Source: JANQGH01 sp039177555
Lineage (GTDB): Bacteria > Pseudomonadota > Alphaproteobacteria > DSM-16000 > Inquilinaceae
DNA: 64,000 nucleotides
NCBI GenBank assembly: GCA_039177555.1
Contig: JBCDFV010000006.1
Span: 62,001-126,000 of the forward strand
Direction of reading: 5' to 3'
The notes below the pieces were generated by a model that saw only the letters and a program-made list of their open reading frames with translations, did no database searches and was not told the DNA's origin. This document shows, in pieces, positions 16,181-25,433 of this stretch. Numbering within the stretch: the stretch's first letter is position 1; each line of letters opens with the position of its first letter. Position numbers and translations under genes: made by a program.

Positions 16181-18571
16181 ATGATTAGGCGTAACGTTCA
16201 GTTGCCGCCGGAGCACATCTATCCGATCGACGATTGGCGCATCGTCGAACGGCGGTTTTCGATGCGCTATCTGGAGCACAACGAGACGATCTTCGCGATC
16301 GGCAACGGCTATCTCGGCATGCGCGGCAACCTGGAGGATGGCAGGCCGATCGCGCAAAGCGGCACCTACATCAACGGCTTTTACGAATCCTGGCCGATCA
16401 CCTATGCCGAAGAGGCCTACGGGTTCGCGAAAACCGGCCAGACGATGCTGAACGTCACCGACGGCAAGATCATTCGTCTCTACGTCGATGACGAGCCGCT
16501 GTTTTTGCCCACGGCCACCCTGCTCAGCTATGAGCGCGCGCTGGACATGGCCGCCGGCACGCTGGACCGCGAACTGGTTTGGGAGATGCCGTCCGGCAAG
16601 CTGGTGAAGGTCGCCTCACGCCGCCTGGCATCGTTTCGGCACCGGCATCTCGCGGCGATTTCGTATCAAGTGACCGTGATGAACGCCGACGCACCGGTCG
16701 TCATCTCGTCGGAATTGATCACGCCTGAGAACAACCAGTCCAAACGGTTGGGCGACCCCAGGGCCGCGACCGGCCTTTCGCACAGCGTGTTCGAGCCTAA
16801 GCTGTCGTTCGCCCGCGAGCGACGTATCGGCCTCGGCTACGTCACGGCCAACAGCCGCATGTCGCTCGCCGTCAGCGCCGAACACGTGCTTGAGACCGCC
16901 TGCAGTTGGCGGGTGATGAGCGAGAGCGACGACTACACCGCAAAAACCGTGTTCTCGGTCGATGCGGAAGCCGGCCAACCGATCACGTTGATCAAGTATC
17001 TCAGTTATCACAAGTCGCGCACGGAGCAGGCGCCGGAGTTGAGCGCGCGTTCCGCCCGCACACTCAACCGCGCCGCCGACGCCGGCTTTGATCATTTGAT
17101 CGACAGCCAGCGCACCTATATGGACGAGTTCTGGCGGCGCAGCGACGTCGTCCTGCAGGATGGCGACCCGCGGGTTCAGCAATGCGTGCGCTTTAACCTG
17201 TTCCACATTCTGCAAGCGGCCGGCCGCGCCGAGGGGTCCGGCATTCCGGCCAAGGGCCTGACCGGCCCGGCCTATGACGGCCACTATTTCTGGGATATTG
17301 AGATCTACATCCTGCCATTCCTGATCTACACGTCCCCCCGGATCGCGCGGAACCTGCTGAAATTCCGATACGGCCAGTTGGACGCCGCCAGGGCCCGTGC
17401 CCGGCAGGTCAACCAGAAGGGTGCCCTGTTCCCCTGGCGGACGATCAACGGTGAAGAGGCATCGGCCTATTTCGCGGCCGGCACGGCGCAATACCACATC
17501 AACGCCGATGTGGTTTATGCGCTGAAGAAGTATGTCGAGGTCACCGGCGACGACGACTTCCTGTTCGAGTTCGGTGCGGAGATCCTGGTCGAAACGGCCC
17601 GGTTCTGGGCTGATCTTGGCGCCTATCCCAACGGCAACGACAGTTCGTTCCACATCCACGGCGTCACCGGCCCGGACGAGTATACGGCGATCGTGAACGA
17701 CAACGCCTATACCAACCTGATGGCCCGGTCCAACCTGCGCTACGCGACCGACGTCGTGGACCGGCTGGCACGCGAAGACGAACACCGCTTCGCCGCCCTG
17801 GTTCATGCCACCGGCCTCACTCGGGAGGAGATTGAGGAGTGGCGCGGCGCGGCCGACCGCATGCATGTGCCCTACGACGAGGAACTGGGCGTTCATCCCC
17901 AGGATTCGAGCTTTCTCGACAAGCCGGCCTGGGACTTTGAGAACACGCCGCCCGATCATTACCCGTTGTTCATGTTCTACCACCCGCTGGTGATTTATCG
18001 GCACCGGGTGATCAAACAGTCCGACGTGGTGCTGGCGATGTTCCTGTTGGGCGAAGAGTTCTCGCTGCAATCCAAGCGCCGCAATTTCGACTATTACAGC
18101 CCGCTGACGACCTGGGATTCCAGCCTGTCGGTGAGCATTCAAAGCATCGCGGCGTGGGAACTGAACTACCGCGACATGGCGAACGAGTTCTTTCGCTACA
18201 CCGCCCTGATGGACCTGGCCGACGTCGGCGGCAATGTAAAGGACGGCGTGCATGTCGCATCCCTCGGCGGTACCTGGATGGCCGTCGTCTACGGCCTCGC
18301 CGGCATGCGCGACTATGGCGGCGCGCTGTCGTTCGACCCGCGTTCCGCCGACGACACGGTCGTCAAGTTCCCGCTGATTGTCAGAGGGCAGGAGATGGAG
18401 GTCGCGATCGAGGGTCCGACCGTGACTTATCTGCTGAGGCGCGGATCGGGCCTGACGATCCGCCACCGCGACGAAGCGATCGAGCTGGCGGAGGGCGAAC
18501 CGGTCGCCAGACCGACCAGTTTCGTCAACGAGAGCCAAGGCGAACGCGACGCGGCTTCAAAAGAGTCCTGA
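16181..18571 (+). CDS. GH65 disaccharide phosphorylase (trehalose, maltose or kojibiose type)
   Basis: A 796-residue enzyme of glycoside hydrolase family 65. The N-terminal beta-sandwich is seen from FAIGNGYLGMRGNLEDG, and the (alpha/alpha)6 catalytic domain from FNLFHILQAAGR, GHYFWDIEIYILP and HGVTGPDEYT, whose Glu is the general acid. It splits an alpha-linked disaccharide with phosphate into glucose and beta-glucose-1-phosphate, which the neighbouring mutase can use. The linkage specificity (trehalose, maltose, nigerose, kojibiose) cannot be read from motifs alone. No transporter for disaccharides is adjacent; internal trehalose turnover is plausible. Confidence 0.88.
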   Translation: MIRRNVQLPPEHIYPIDDWRIVERRFSMRYLEHNETIFAIGNGYLGMRGNLEDGRPIAQSGTYINGFYESWPITYAEEAYGFAKTGQTMLNVTDGKIIRLYVDDEPLFLPTATLLSYERALDMAAGTLDRELVWEMPSGKLVKVASRRLASFRHRHLAAISYQVTVMNADAPVVISSELITPENNQSKRLGDPRAATGLSHSVFEPKLSFARERRIGLGYVTANSRMSLAVSAEHVLETACSWRVMSESDDYTAKTVFSVDAEAGQPITLIKYLSYHKSRTEQAPELSARSARTLNRAADAGFDHLIDSQRTYMDEFWRRSDVVLQDGDPRVQQCVRFNLFHILQAAGRAEGSGIPAKGLTGPAYDGHYFWDIEIYILPFLIYTSPRIARNLLKFRYGQLDAARARARQVNQKGALFPWRTINGEEASAYFAAGTAQYHINADVVYALKKYVEVTGDDDFLFEFGAEILVETARFWADLGAYPNGNDSSFHIHGVTGPDEYTAIVNDNAYTNLMARSNLRYATDVVDRLAREDEHRFAALVHATGLTREEIEEWRGAADRMHVPYDEELGVHPQDSSFLDKPAWDFENTPPDHYPLFMFYHPLVIYRHRVIKQSDVVLAMFLLGEEFSLQSKRRNFDYYSPLTTWDSSLSVSIQSIAAWELNYRDMANEFFRYTALMDLADVGGNVKDGVHVASLGGTWMAVVYGLAGMRDYGGALSFDPRSADDTVVKFPLIVRGQEMEVAIEGPTVTYLLRRGSGLTIRHRDEAIELAEGEPVARPTSFVNESQGERDAASKES

Positions 18572-18751
18572 CCCGGGCGCAAGACGCGCTGTCTCGCCGA
18601 CACGGGGCTGTGCATCAGCCTTCCCTCGCCGGCAGCACGGACGATGACGGGGACGCGGCTTCGCCAACGCCACCAGTTTGGCTTCGACGCCCGAGAGGTG
18701 GTACCGGATAAACCTGTCGCGATCGCTGCGGCAACTGGTCGGAAACCACCT

Positions 18752-19846
18752 ATGCTTCGCCTGGTCTTTGCCATCGCCCTTTTGATCGCTGTTGGAGCCG
18801 CCCGCATCGTGTCTGCAGATGAACTCGCCCATGACCTGGCACTCGACCTTTTGGCGCGCACTGGGGCGCCGGGCGTGGCGGTGGCCTATCACCGCGACGG
18901 TGCCGAGGGTCTGGCCGTGGCCGGCGTGCGGGCGGTGGGATCGGACACGCCGATCGAGCCCGAGGATCTCTGGCATCTCGGGTCCAACACAAAGTCGATG
19001 ACCGCAACCCTGGTCGCGCGCCTGGCCGAGGCCGGACAGATCGGCTGGGACGACACGGTCGGCGAGACCCTGGGCGCCACGGTACCGGAGATGGATCCGG
19101 CCTATCGAGACGTGACCATCCGACAACTCCTGGCCCACCGTTCCGGACTGGTGGCCAACCTCGGCGTCTCCCACCTGCTGCCTCTGGTCGGCATGGCGGC
19201 CGACCGCGACCTCATGGCCGACCGCCAGAGCTATGCCCGGGCAGCCCTCAGCCGCCCACCGGAATCCGCGCCAGGGACCGATTACCTCTACTCCAACGCC
19301 GGCTACATCGTCGTCGGCGCAATGCTGGAAGCCGCAACCGGAACCCCTTGGGAAAGGCTGATGGCCCGCGAGGTGTTCGGGCCGCTGGGCCTGACCAGTG
19401 CCGGCTTCGGGCCGCCCGGCACGGCCGACGCACTGGACCAGCCGCGCGGACATCAGGGCACCATTGCCGATGGCTTGACGCCCATGCCACCAGACGAACG
19501 GGCCGACAACGTCCCTGCCCTGGGCCCCGCTGGAACCGTGCACATGAGCACCGCAGATCTGCTCACCTATCTGATCGCCCATCTCGACACCGACCCATCC
19601 TTCCTGTCGCCGGCAAGCTGGGCCGCCCTCCACACCCCGGAAGACGGCCACGACTATGTCGCGGGCTGGCTTGCGCTGCCGGAAGGCACCCTTCTGCACA
19701 CCGGTTCAAACACCTTTTGGTACATGCTGGTCGTGCTTTGGCCCGATCGCGGCGAAGCGCTGATGCTCGCAGCCAATGCCGGCGACATCGCAGCACTCGA
19801 TCCGGCATTCGGCGAGGTCGCGCGGCTGTTCGTCGAGGGCGGCTAA
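18752..19846 (+). CDS. beta-lactamase-fold serine hydrolase, exported
   Basis: 364 residues with an N-terminal signal peptide (MLRLVFAIALLIAVG). The class C beta-lactamase/esterase motifs are present: SNTKS (the Ser-x-x-Lys nucleophile pair), YSNAGY (the Tyr-x-Asn motif) and HTGSN near the C-terminus in place of KTG. Proteins of this family hydrolyse D-amino acid peptides, esters or beta-lactams; the HTG variant favours esterase or D-aminopeptidase-like activity. It follows the GH65 gene by 180 bases and may have its own promoter. Confidence 0.8.
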   Translation: MLRLVFAIALLIAVGAARIVSADELAHDLALDLLARTGAPGVAVAYHRDGAEGLAVAGVRAVGSDTPIEPEDLWHLGSNTKSMTATLVARLAEAGQIGWDDTVGETLGATVPEMDPAYRDVTIRQLLAHRSGLVANLGVSHLLPLVGMAADRDLMADRQSYARAALSRPPESAPGTDYLYSNAGYIVVGAMLEAATGTPWERLMAREVFGPLGLTSAGFGPPGTADALDQPRGHQGTIADGLTPMPPDERADNVPALGPAGTVHMSTADLLTYLIAHLDTDPSFLSPASWAALHTPEDGHDYVAGWLALPEGTLLHTGSNTFWYMLVVLWPDRGEALMLAANAGDIAALDPAFGEVARLFVEGG

Positions 19847-19915
19847 CCGGCATCTGGGTTTCGCCGGGGACGCGTGGTAAGCGTAAGGCAGCCCGCTGAC
19901 CAGGAGAGTGCCCGG

Positions 19916-20962
19916 ATGAATGTCGCCCTACTGAAAGCCCTCTGCGAAACCCCGGGCGTGCCCGGCCACGAGGACCGGGTGCGCGACCTGATCGCCGACG
20001 AGGTCAAGGACCTGTTCGACGAGATCCAGGTTGACGCCATGGGCTCGTTGCTCTGCCGGCGCGCGCCACGGAAGGGCCAGAAATCCAAGAAGCCGCCGCT
20101 GAAGATCATGCTGCTTTGCCACATGGACGAGATCGGCTTTCTGGTCAGCCACGTGACGGACAAGGGCTTCGTCTATCTGCACCCGGTCGGGGGCTTCGAC
20201 CCGCGCAACCTGTTTTCGCGCCGGGTGCTGGTCTGTACCGACCAGGGCGACTTGAAGGGCGTCATGAACCCGGGCGGGCGGCCGATCCACATCTCCACGG
20301 CAGCCGACCGGAAAAGGGTGCCGGAAGTCGCGGATTTCTTCGTCGACCTCGGCCTCGGCGAGGCGACCAAGGACGTGGTACAGGTCGGCGACATGGTGGT
20401 GATGGACGAACCGCTGATCGAGATCGGCGACAAGATCGTCTCCAAGGCGCTGGACAACCGCATCGCCTGCTGGCTGGGCGTCGAGGCGGTTCGAGGGCTG
20501 GGCAAGGCCCGCCACGCGGCGGAGATCCATGTCGCCTTCACCACGCAGGAGGAGGTTGGCCTGAGGGGCGCCCGCACCGCCGCCTACGCCGTGCGCCCGG
20601 ATGTCGGAATCGGCATCGACACCACGCTGGCCTGCGACACGCCCGGCGTGCCGGAACAGGACCGCACCACCGAGCAGGGCAAGGGCTTCGGCCTGCATGT
20701 CCGGGACAGCTCGTTCATCGCCGACAAGGGCCTGTTAAAGGAGTTCCACGATCTCGCCATCAAGCACAAAATCCCCTTCCAGCGCACCATGCTGCGCTAT
20801 GGCGGCCAGGACGGGGCGGCCGCCCAGCAGGCCGCGACCGGTGCCCGCGCGGTCGGCATCGTGGTCGGTACCCGCTACATCCACACCGTGACCGAGATGC
20901 TGCACAAGGCCGATCTGCAAGCCGCGCGCGACATCCTGGTGGCGTATCTGAAGCAGGCGTGA
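19916..20962 (+). CDS. M42 family metallopeptidase (glutamyl/leucyl aminopeptidase type)
   Basis: A 348-residue cytoplasmic aminopeptidase. The ATG at 19916 follows AGGAGAG. The two-metal site is readable: LLCHMDEIGF (first His and Asp), ALDNRIACW (bridging Asp), FTTQEEVGLRGAR (catalytic Glu and metal Glu), GIDTTLACDTPG (Asp), and TRYIHTVTEM (last His). These are the M42 ligands in order. It probably acts on small peptides. A SAM-dependent methyltransferase starts 31 bases later. Confidence 0.88.
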   Translation: MNVALLKALCETPGVPGHEDRVRDLIADEVKDLFDEIQVDAMGSLLCRRAPRKGQKSKKPPLKIMLLCHMDEIGFLVSHVTDKGFVYLHPVGGFDPRNLFSRRVLVCTDQGDLKGVMNPGGRPIHISTAADRKRVPEVADFFVDLGLGEATKDVVQVGDMVVMDEPLIEIGDKIVSKALDNRIACWLGVEAVRGLGKARHAAEIHVAFTTQEEVGLRGARTAAYAVRPDVGIGIDTTLACDTPGVPEQDRTTEQGKGFGLHVRDSSFIADKGLLKEFHDLAIKHKIPFQRTMLRYGGQDGAAAQQAATGARAVGIVVGTRYIHTVTEMLHKADLQAARDILVAYLKQA

Positions 20963-20993
20963 CCGACAAACGCCGCTTTGGTGAGGCGCCCCG

Positions 20994-21764
20994 ATGACCG
21001 ACCGAAAGCCGCCCGACATTCGCGGTACCTACGATCGAATCGCTACGGAGTACAGCAAGTCCACCGAACTGCCTCTGCGGGTCCATTTCGACGAGCCGAG
21101 CCTGCTGAGACTGGCCGAGCCGCTGGACGGAAAGTCGGTCCTCGACCTCGCCTGCGGCGATGGCCACTACACACGACTGGTCAAACAGGCCGGCGCGGGC
21201 GAAACGTTGGGCATCGACCTATCGAGCGAGATGGTCGCACTGGCTGAGGCGGAGGAACGGCGCACGCCCATCGGCTGCCGTTACCAGACGGGAAACGCCT
21301 CCAACCTGGCGCTGGGCAAAACCTTTGATTTAGTTGTTTCCGTCTATCTGCTGAACTACGCCCGCACAAAGGCGGAACTGCTCGATTTCTGCAAAACGAT
21401 CCGGCGGCACCTGAAGCCCGGCGGGCGCTTCGTCGGCCTGACCCTCAACATCACGCTCGATCCGGCCCACTATGCGGACGGTAAGCATTACGGCGTCTGG
21501 TTCACGGGGCCGGCGCGACCACAGGAGGGCGACCCGCTGACCGTGCACATCGCCAACACCGACGGCAGCACGGCCAGCTTCGACAACTCATATCTCAAAC
21601 CCGCCACCTCCGCCGAGGCCGCCGCCGTGGCGGGCCTGCGGGACTTCGCCTGGCGCCCCTTGCAGGTCTCGGAGGAAGGTCTGGCCGCGTTCCCAAGCGG
21701 CTATTGGGACTGCGCGCTGGCCTATCCCATAACGATCGGCGTGCAAGCACGGCGGGGGGCGTAG
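20994..21764 (+). CDS. class I SAM-dependent methyltransferase
   Basis: A 256-residue enzyme with the Rossmann motif LDLACGDGHYTRL (glycine-rich SAM loop) at about residue 50, the acidic second strand GIDLSSEMV, and the motif post-I strand LDFCKTIRRHLKPGGRF. The N-terminal YDRIATEYSKSTE is typical of small-molecule methyltransferases such as the ubiE/bchM-like group. Substrate unknown. It is transcribed with the M42 peptidase gene. Confidence 0.82.
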   Translation: MTDRKPPDIRGTYDRIATEYSKSTELPLRVHFDEPSLLRLAEPLDGKSVLDLACGDGHYTRLVKQAGAGETLGIDLSSEMVALAEAEERRTPIGCRYQTGNASNLALGKTFDLVVSVYLLNYARTKAELLDFCKTIRRHLKPGGRFVGLTLNITLDPAHYADGKHYGVWFTGPARPQEGDPLTVHIANTDGSTASFDNSYLKPATSAEAAAVAGLRDFAWRPLQVSEEGLAAFPSGYWDCALAYPITIGVQARRGA

Positions 21765-21817
21765 CCCTGCATGATTGGGACAGGCGGAAGTGCCGATCCG
21801 TCGACGAAGGCGATACT

Positions 21818-22213
21818 TCAGAACCACATGTCCTTCACGGTACGGTCATCGCGCCGGAGTTCTTGGAAGCTGTCGAGCCCCTCAAAGTGACGGATTGGCA
21901 GCGCGCTGATCGGTGACAGGTCGGACAGCCGGACATTCACGGCTGCGCGAATGCGCCCGTTTTCACCTTGGGCGCTCGCGACATAGTGCGTCACACATCC
22001 GCACTTGGGGCAGAAGTGGAAATGAATGTCTCCGCTGTCGCGGCGCCGATAGGCGCTGGTCTGGCCGTCCGTATGAATGTCGTCTCCCATGTGCCCGTAA
22101 GCCCACAAGGCACCGTAACGCCGACAAACCGTGCAGTTGCAGGCGGTGATCGACGTTGGCAGTGTTTCCAGGGTCCAGCCAACCGAGCCGCAGTGACACC
22201 TTCCTTCCAGCAT
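21818..22213 (-). CDS. GFA family (glutathione-dependent formaldehyde-activating/CENP-V) protein
   Basis: A 131-residue zinc-binding protein. The family pattern is clear: EGRCHCGSVGWTL, then ACNCTVCRRYGALW, then FHFCPKCGCVTHYV, giving seven or eight cysteines in three clusters that bind zinc. The mss4-like fold is found in glutathione-dependent formaldehyde-activating enzymes and in many small proteins of unknown function. It converges with the methyltransferase gene and stands alone. Confidence 0.82.
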   Translation of the reverse strand: MLEGRCHCGSVGWTLETLPTSITACNCTVCRRYGALWAYGHMGDDIHTDGQTSAYRRRDSGDIHFHFCPKCGCVTHYVASAQGENGRIRAAVNVRLSDLSPISALPIRHFEGLDSFQELRRDDRTVKDMWF

Positions 22214-22317
22214 GGCCCGGTCTCCTATCGCGGCACTGTTGCCGATCCCAATGAGGGCGGCAAACAGGCCATGTCGATGCTGATGAAAACGCTACATCTG
22301 TCACGCCCCGCACGCCA

Positions 22318-22350
22318 CACCGGCCGCATGCATCAAGCGCGCGGCCGGTG
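22318..22350. terminator. ten-base inverted repeat, possible terminator
   Basis: Perfect arms CACCGGCCGC and GCGGCCGGTG flank a 13-base loop. It lies between the end of the HupE locus (stop at 22420, minus) and the GFA gene. There is no T-run behind it on the minus strand, so if it ends transcription it does so without the usual U tract. A stable hairpin protecting the 3' end is equally possible. Confidence 0.45.
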
Positions 22351-22419
22351 GTGTCATGGGCGGGGCACCGAGTTCCCCAAGCTGCGGCCGGCCCGACGAA
22401 CTCCGGTCATGCGCTTTGG

Positions 22420-23034
22420 TCACTCACTCCGGACAAGCTCGATGTAGTCGCCGCGCAGTTGCAGCGTGATCGTGACGTCCGCGTCGTCGCGGTTGCGCCA
22501 GAACCAGCCATGTTCGCCGGCAAACGGCGCCTGGAAGCTGCCCTCGCCCGAGGTTTCGCCCCGGCCGCGTTCGTAGTCGATCGACTGGCCCTCGCCATGG
22601 GCGTGGAGGTCGAAGTTGATCCGCCCACCCTCGGCGACCCACGCATACTCGGCGCTGTCGCCCTCGGCCATGACCAGCTTGACCTCGGTGTAATCGCCCG
22701 GGGCCAGCGTGAAGCTGACTTCGTCGCGCCAGGCCTCCTGGGCATAGGCCGTCGTGATAAACAGCCCAAGGGCCGGGTCGAGCAGGTTGAACGACTGATC
22801 GTCGCCATGGATGGCGCGGTCCTGTTCGGCCTCATCGGCCAAGTCCCGCTTGATCTCGCCCATCTCGGTCAGGCCCAGCACGCGGCCGACGCCGGTCGGG
22901 TCGATGCCGTATTCCGCCGGCAAGACGACGGCCACCAGGATCACGCCGGCCGAGGCCGCCGCAATGATCGTCGAGCGGAGAAGCTGTGCGGAGCTTGGCA
23001 GCTCTTCGAGGCTGGGTCTTTTTGCGTTGAACAT
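22420..23034 (-). CDS. HupE-linked transmembrane anchor protein
   Basis: A 204-residue protein starting MFNAKRPSLEELP behind GGAGGAGAG. It has one hydrophobic helix (residues about 22-45) ending in VVLPAEYGIDPTG, then a helix (LGLTEMGEIKRDLAD), and a periplasmic domain of about 100 residues with several Trp, His and acidic residues, including FDLHAHGEGQS and EHGWFWRN. This family sits beside HupE/UreJ-like proteins in other alphaproteobacteria. Role unknown; it could present a metal or a cofactor to the membrane partner. It is 17 bases downstream of the hupE-like gene. Confidence 0.65.
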   Translation of the reverse strand: MFNAKRPSLEELPSSAQLLRSTIIAAASAGVILVAVVLPAEYGIDPTGVGRVLGLTEMGEIKRDLADEAEQDRAIHGDDQSFNLLDPALGLFITTAYAQEAWRDEVSFTLAPGDYTEVKLVMAEGDSAEYAWVAEGGRINFDLHAHGEGQSIDYERGRGETSGEGSFQAPFAGEHGWFWRNRDDADVTITLQLRGDYIELVRSE

Positions 23035-23051
23035 GTCTCTCTCTCCTCCGT

Positions 23052-23783
23052 TTACGCGGCCACGAGATAGCCGGTGATCTGGTAGCCCATCAGCATGAAG
23101 CCCAGGGACATGATGACGACGTTGGCGGTGTAGGACTGCAGGAAAAAGCGCGGGCTCTTCCGCCAATAGCCCATGACGATCAGGATCACGGCAAGCGCCA
23201 GGATCTGGCCGATCTCGACCCCCACATTGAACGCCAGCAGGTTCCACAACAGCCCGTCCTCGGCGATGTCGTAATCCAGGATCTTGGTGGCCAGGCCCGT
23301 GCCGTGGGCCAGGCCGAAGATCAGCGTCGCGGCCTTGGTATTGGGCTGGAAGCCGAACCAGCGCTGATAAGCGCCCAGATTGTCGAGCGCCTTGTAGACC
23401 ACCGACAGGCCGATGATGGCGTCGATGACGTAGGCGTTCACACCCCAGCCGAACCAGACGCCCGCCAGCATGGTGATTGAATGGCCCAGCGCGAACAGGC
23501 TGACATAAATCGCGACATCCTTCATCCGGTAAAGGAAGAAGACGACGCCCAGCAGGAACAGGATGTGGTCGTATCCGGTCACCATATGCTTGGCGCCCAG
23601 ATACATGAAGGGGATGACGTGCACCCCCCAGATTTCTTGGATATAGCCCGCGTCACCCTCGGTGACGTTGTGGGCCATGGCCGGCTCCGCGCCAAGAGTG
23701 AGCCCGGCGAGGACAAGGCAGGGCAACGCCCAAAGGCGCCGGTCAAGACCCGCCCTGCCCGGTGAATTGAAGATCATGCGCAT
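23052..23783 (-). CDS. HupE/UreJ-like membrane protein
   Basis: A 243-residue protein with a signal-like N-terminus ending in AMAHN and six to seven membrane helices. The HupE/UreJ hallmarks are the His-containing helices GYDHILFLLGVVFF and LFALGHSITMLAG, followed by FGLAHGTGLAT. Family members are thought to move or bind Ni or Co for hydrogenase and urease; several are secondary metal permeases. No hydrogenase or urease gene is in view. It is the middle gene of a three-gene minus-strand set with a His-containing exported protein and a membrane-anchored partner. Confidence 0.8.
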   Translation of the reverse strand: MRMIFNSPGRAGLDRRLWALPCLVLAGLTLGAEPAMAHNVTEGDAGYIQEIWGVHVIPFMYLGAKHMVTGYDHILFLLGVVFFLYRMKDVAIYVSLFALGHSITMLAGVWFGWGVNAYVIDAIIGLSVVYKALDNLGAYQRWFGFQPNTKAATLIFGLAHGTGLATKILDYDIAEDGLLWNLLAFNVGVEIGQILALAVILIVMGYWRKSPRFFLQSYTANVVIMSLGFMLMGYQITGYLVAA

Positions 23784-23841
23784 GTCTCCGCGTTCAAAGT
23801 GACTGATCGGTAAAGCCGCGCCGAAAAAGGCGTGGCGCCGA

Positions 23842-24225
23842 TCAGACGCGCGGAGGTCGTTCGATCAGGAAAAAGCGCGTGGGGCCGCCAGGATGAGGCG
23901 GAGGTCGCCAGGTTTCGCGGTGGATGATGGCCTGGCCATACGGGCCGCCGAAAGCCGGCATCACCTGACCGTGGTCATGGTCAACCGCGTCCTGGACAAG
24001 GACATGCAGCATACGACGGAGATCTTTCTCGCCCCCGTGCGCATGCCCGTCCTCGGCGATCGCGGCGGGTTTGTGCAGGCCTGTGCGGTATTCGCCTGGG
24101 GCGTGATCGCCGGTCTCGACCGCGTTGGGCGCATGACCGGCGGCCGGCGTCGCAGACCAGGCCCAAAGCGACACGCAAACCAACACGACAAGCGCGCTTT
24201 GTCCGAATCTGGTTACGACTCCCAT
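23842..24225 (-). CDS. small exported His-containing protein of the HupE locus
   Basis: A 127-residue protein with a signal peptide (MGVVTRFGQSALVVLVCVS, cleavage near PAAGHA). The mature part has clustered histidines (EDGHAHGGEKD, AVDHDHGQ, ETWRPPPHPGG) and no Cys, which suggests loose metal binding in the periplasm. I do not recognise a named family. Position as the first gene before the HupE-like permease supports a role as metal buffer or sensor for it. The 5' region (24226-24462) has no riboswitch that I can see. Confidence 0.55.
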   Translation of the reverse strand: MGVVTRFGQSALVVLVCVSLWAWSATPAAGHAPNAVETGDHAPGEYRTGLHKPAAIAEDGHAHGGEKDLRRMLHVLVQDAVDHDHGQVMPAFGGPYGQAIIHRETWRPPPHPGGPTRFFLIERPPRV

Positions 24226-24462
24226 CGGCCTTGCCTGCCCGCTCCTCCCGATACACGCAACAGGTTTATAGATCTTCTTCCGCCCCGCAAGCGGATGGTT
24301 CTTTCATGAGACATGGCCGGGTTCAATGCGGACAACCCTGTTCGGATGGTGCCAGCGCATCAGCCCAGACTTCTCGCAGGAGTTCAAAGCCGCATAGGCG
24401 GAAGCGGGTAGGGACAACCTGACCGCGTTACTCGCGTTGAACCCTCTGCAGACACCATCCGC

Positions 24463-25176
24463 TTAACCGCCGTGGGAGCCGTCACCAACCACTTCCCATT
24501 GCCCCTCCACCCAACGCAGCAACGGCGTGTCGAACACGCCGACGACCTTCTCTGGCATCTCGGGCGCGATCTCGGCCAATCGTCCGCGCCAGGCCTCCGT
24601 TTGGCGCATGATTGTGCCGATGACCGCGGCCTCGACGTCGAGCCGCCCGAGCAGATCGAGGGCCGCGGCCAGCGAGCGGCCGGAGCTGGTGACGTCGTCG
24701 ACCAGGGCGATGCGGCCGCCTTGCAGCAGGGGCAGCAGGCGCGGGTCGAGATAGAGGCGCTTGGACTGGTCGGGGCTGGTGATCGAGCGTAGATCGACCG
24801 ACAATCCCTCGTCGTACCAGAATTTGCGCGAGGTGCCGAGCGGGACATAGCGGTCATGGCCCAAGGCGGCCGCGACACCGCGACCGGCGATCAGGCCCAG
24901 GGTCGGAACCGCGACGATGATGTCTGGCCGGTGATCCACTAGGCGGGCGGCGAGCGCCTGGCAGAGTGCGTTCTCCACCGCCAACGAGGCCTGGTTGACG
25001 ATCAGCGAGGCGAGCCCGCGATCGGGCGGATCGGGCAAGCGGCGGATCGGCAGCAGCAGGCGGCACTGGTCCGGCAAGCGGGCGATGAACGAAGCCTCGG
25101 ACACGGGGCCGGTCGGGCCGTCCGGCGGCAGCAGGTCTTGCCAATAGGCCAACGGGTCGTCTGTTGCAGGGGGCAT
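24463..25176 (-). CDS. phosphoribosyltransferase family protein
   Basis: About 237 residues; the ATG at 25176 (MPPATDDPLAYWQD) is preferred, an upstream GTG at 25233 is possible. The PRPP-binding signature IALVDDVTSSGRSL is intact, with the upstream loop AVPTLGLIAGRGVA contributing the pyrophosphate loop. It transfers ribose-phosphate to a base or acts in regulation; a purine substrate is possible but not shown. It directly follows the cbb3 oxidase maturation genes (66 bases), probably an accidental neighbour. Confidence 0.72.
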   Translation of the reverse strand: MPPATDDPLAYWQDLLPPDGPTGPVSEASFIARLPDQCRLLLPIRRLPDPPDRGLASLIVNQASLAVENALCQALAARLVDHRPDIIVAVPTLGLIAGRGVAAALGHDRYVPLGTSRKFWYDEGLSVDLRSITSPDQSKRLYLDPRLLPLLQGGRIALVDDVTSSGRSLAAALDLLGRLDVEAAVIGTIMRQTEAWRGRLAEIAPEMPEKVVGVFDTPLLRWVEGQWEVVGDGSHGG

Positions 25177-25242
25177 CTTCAACCGGACATCGTCGGATTG
25201 CGGGGCGGTCAGGATAGCAGCATCCGGCCCCACCCGCCCACG

Positions 25243-25428
25243 TCAGCGTTTTTGACGCGGGTCCGGCTTGTCCTTGTCCTTGTCCTGGTCGTCATCGTCG
25301 AACAGGATGCGGTTGGCGGCCCCTTCCAGGTCGTCGTACTGGCCGGATTTCAAGGACCAGAGAAAAGCGCCCAAGCCGACGAGCCCCAGCACCAAGGCGA
25401 TCGGGATCAGGATGACAAGCTGTTCCAT
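25243..25428 (-). CDS. ccoS: cbb3-type cytochrome oxidase assembly protein CcoS
   Basis: A 61-residue protein with one N-terminal membrane helix (LVILIPIALVLGLVGLGAF) and a short hydrophilic tail that opens WSLKSGQYDDLEGAANRIL, the family signature. CcoS is needed to insert heme and copper into CcoN. The tail is rich in Asp and Lys. It is the last gene of the ccoGHIS part, five bases after the end of ccoI. Confidence 0.88.
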   Translation of the reverse strand: MEQLVILIPIALVLGLVGLGAFLWSLKSGQYDDLEGAANRILFDDDDQDKDKDKPDPRQKR

Positions 25429-25433
25429 CGCCG

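Noticed and set aside
24226..24462. Cobalamin riboswitch upstream of the HupE locus
   Set aside because: HupE-like genes sometimes follow one, but the conserved GCCACTG and B12-box elements are not present.
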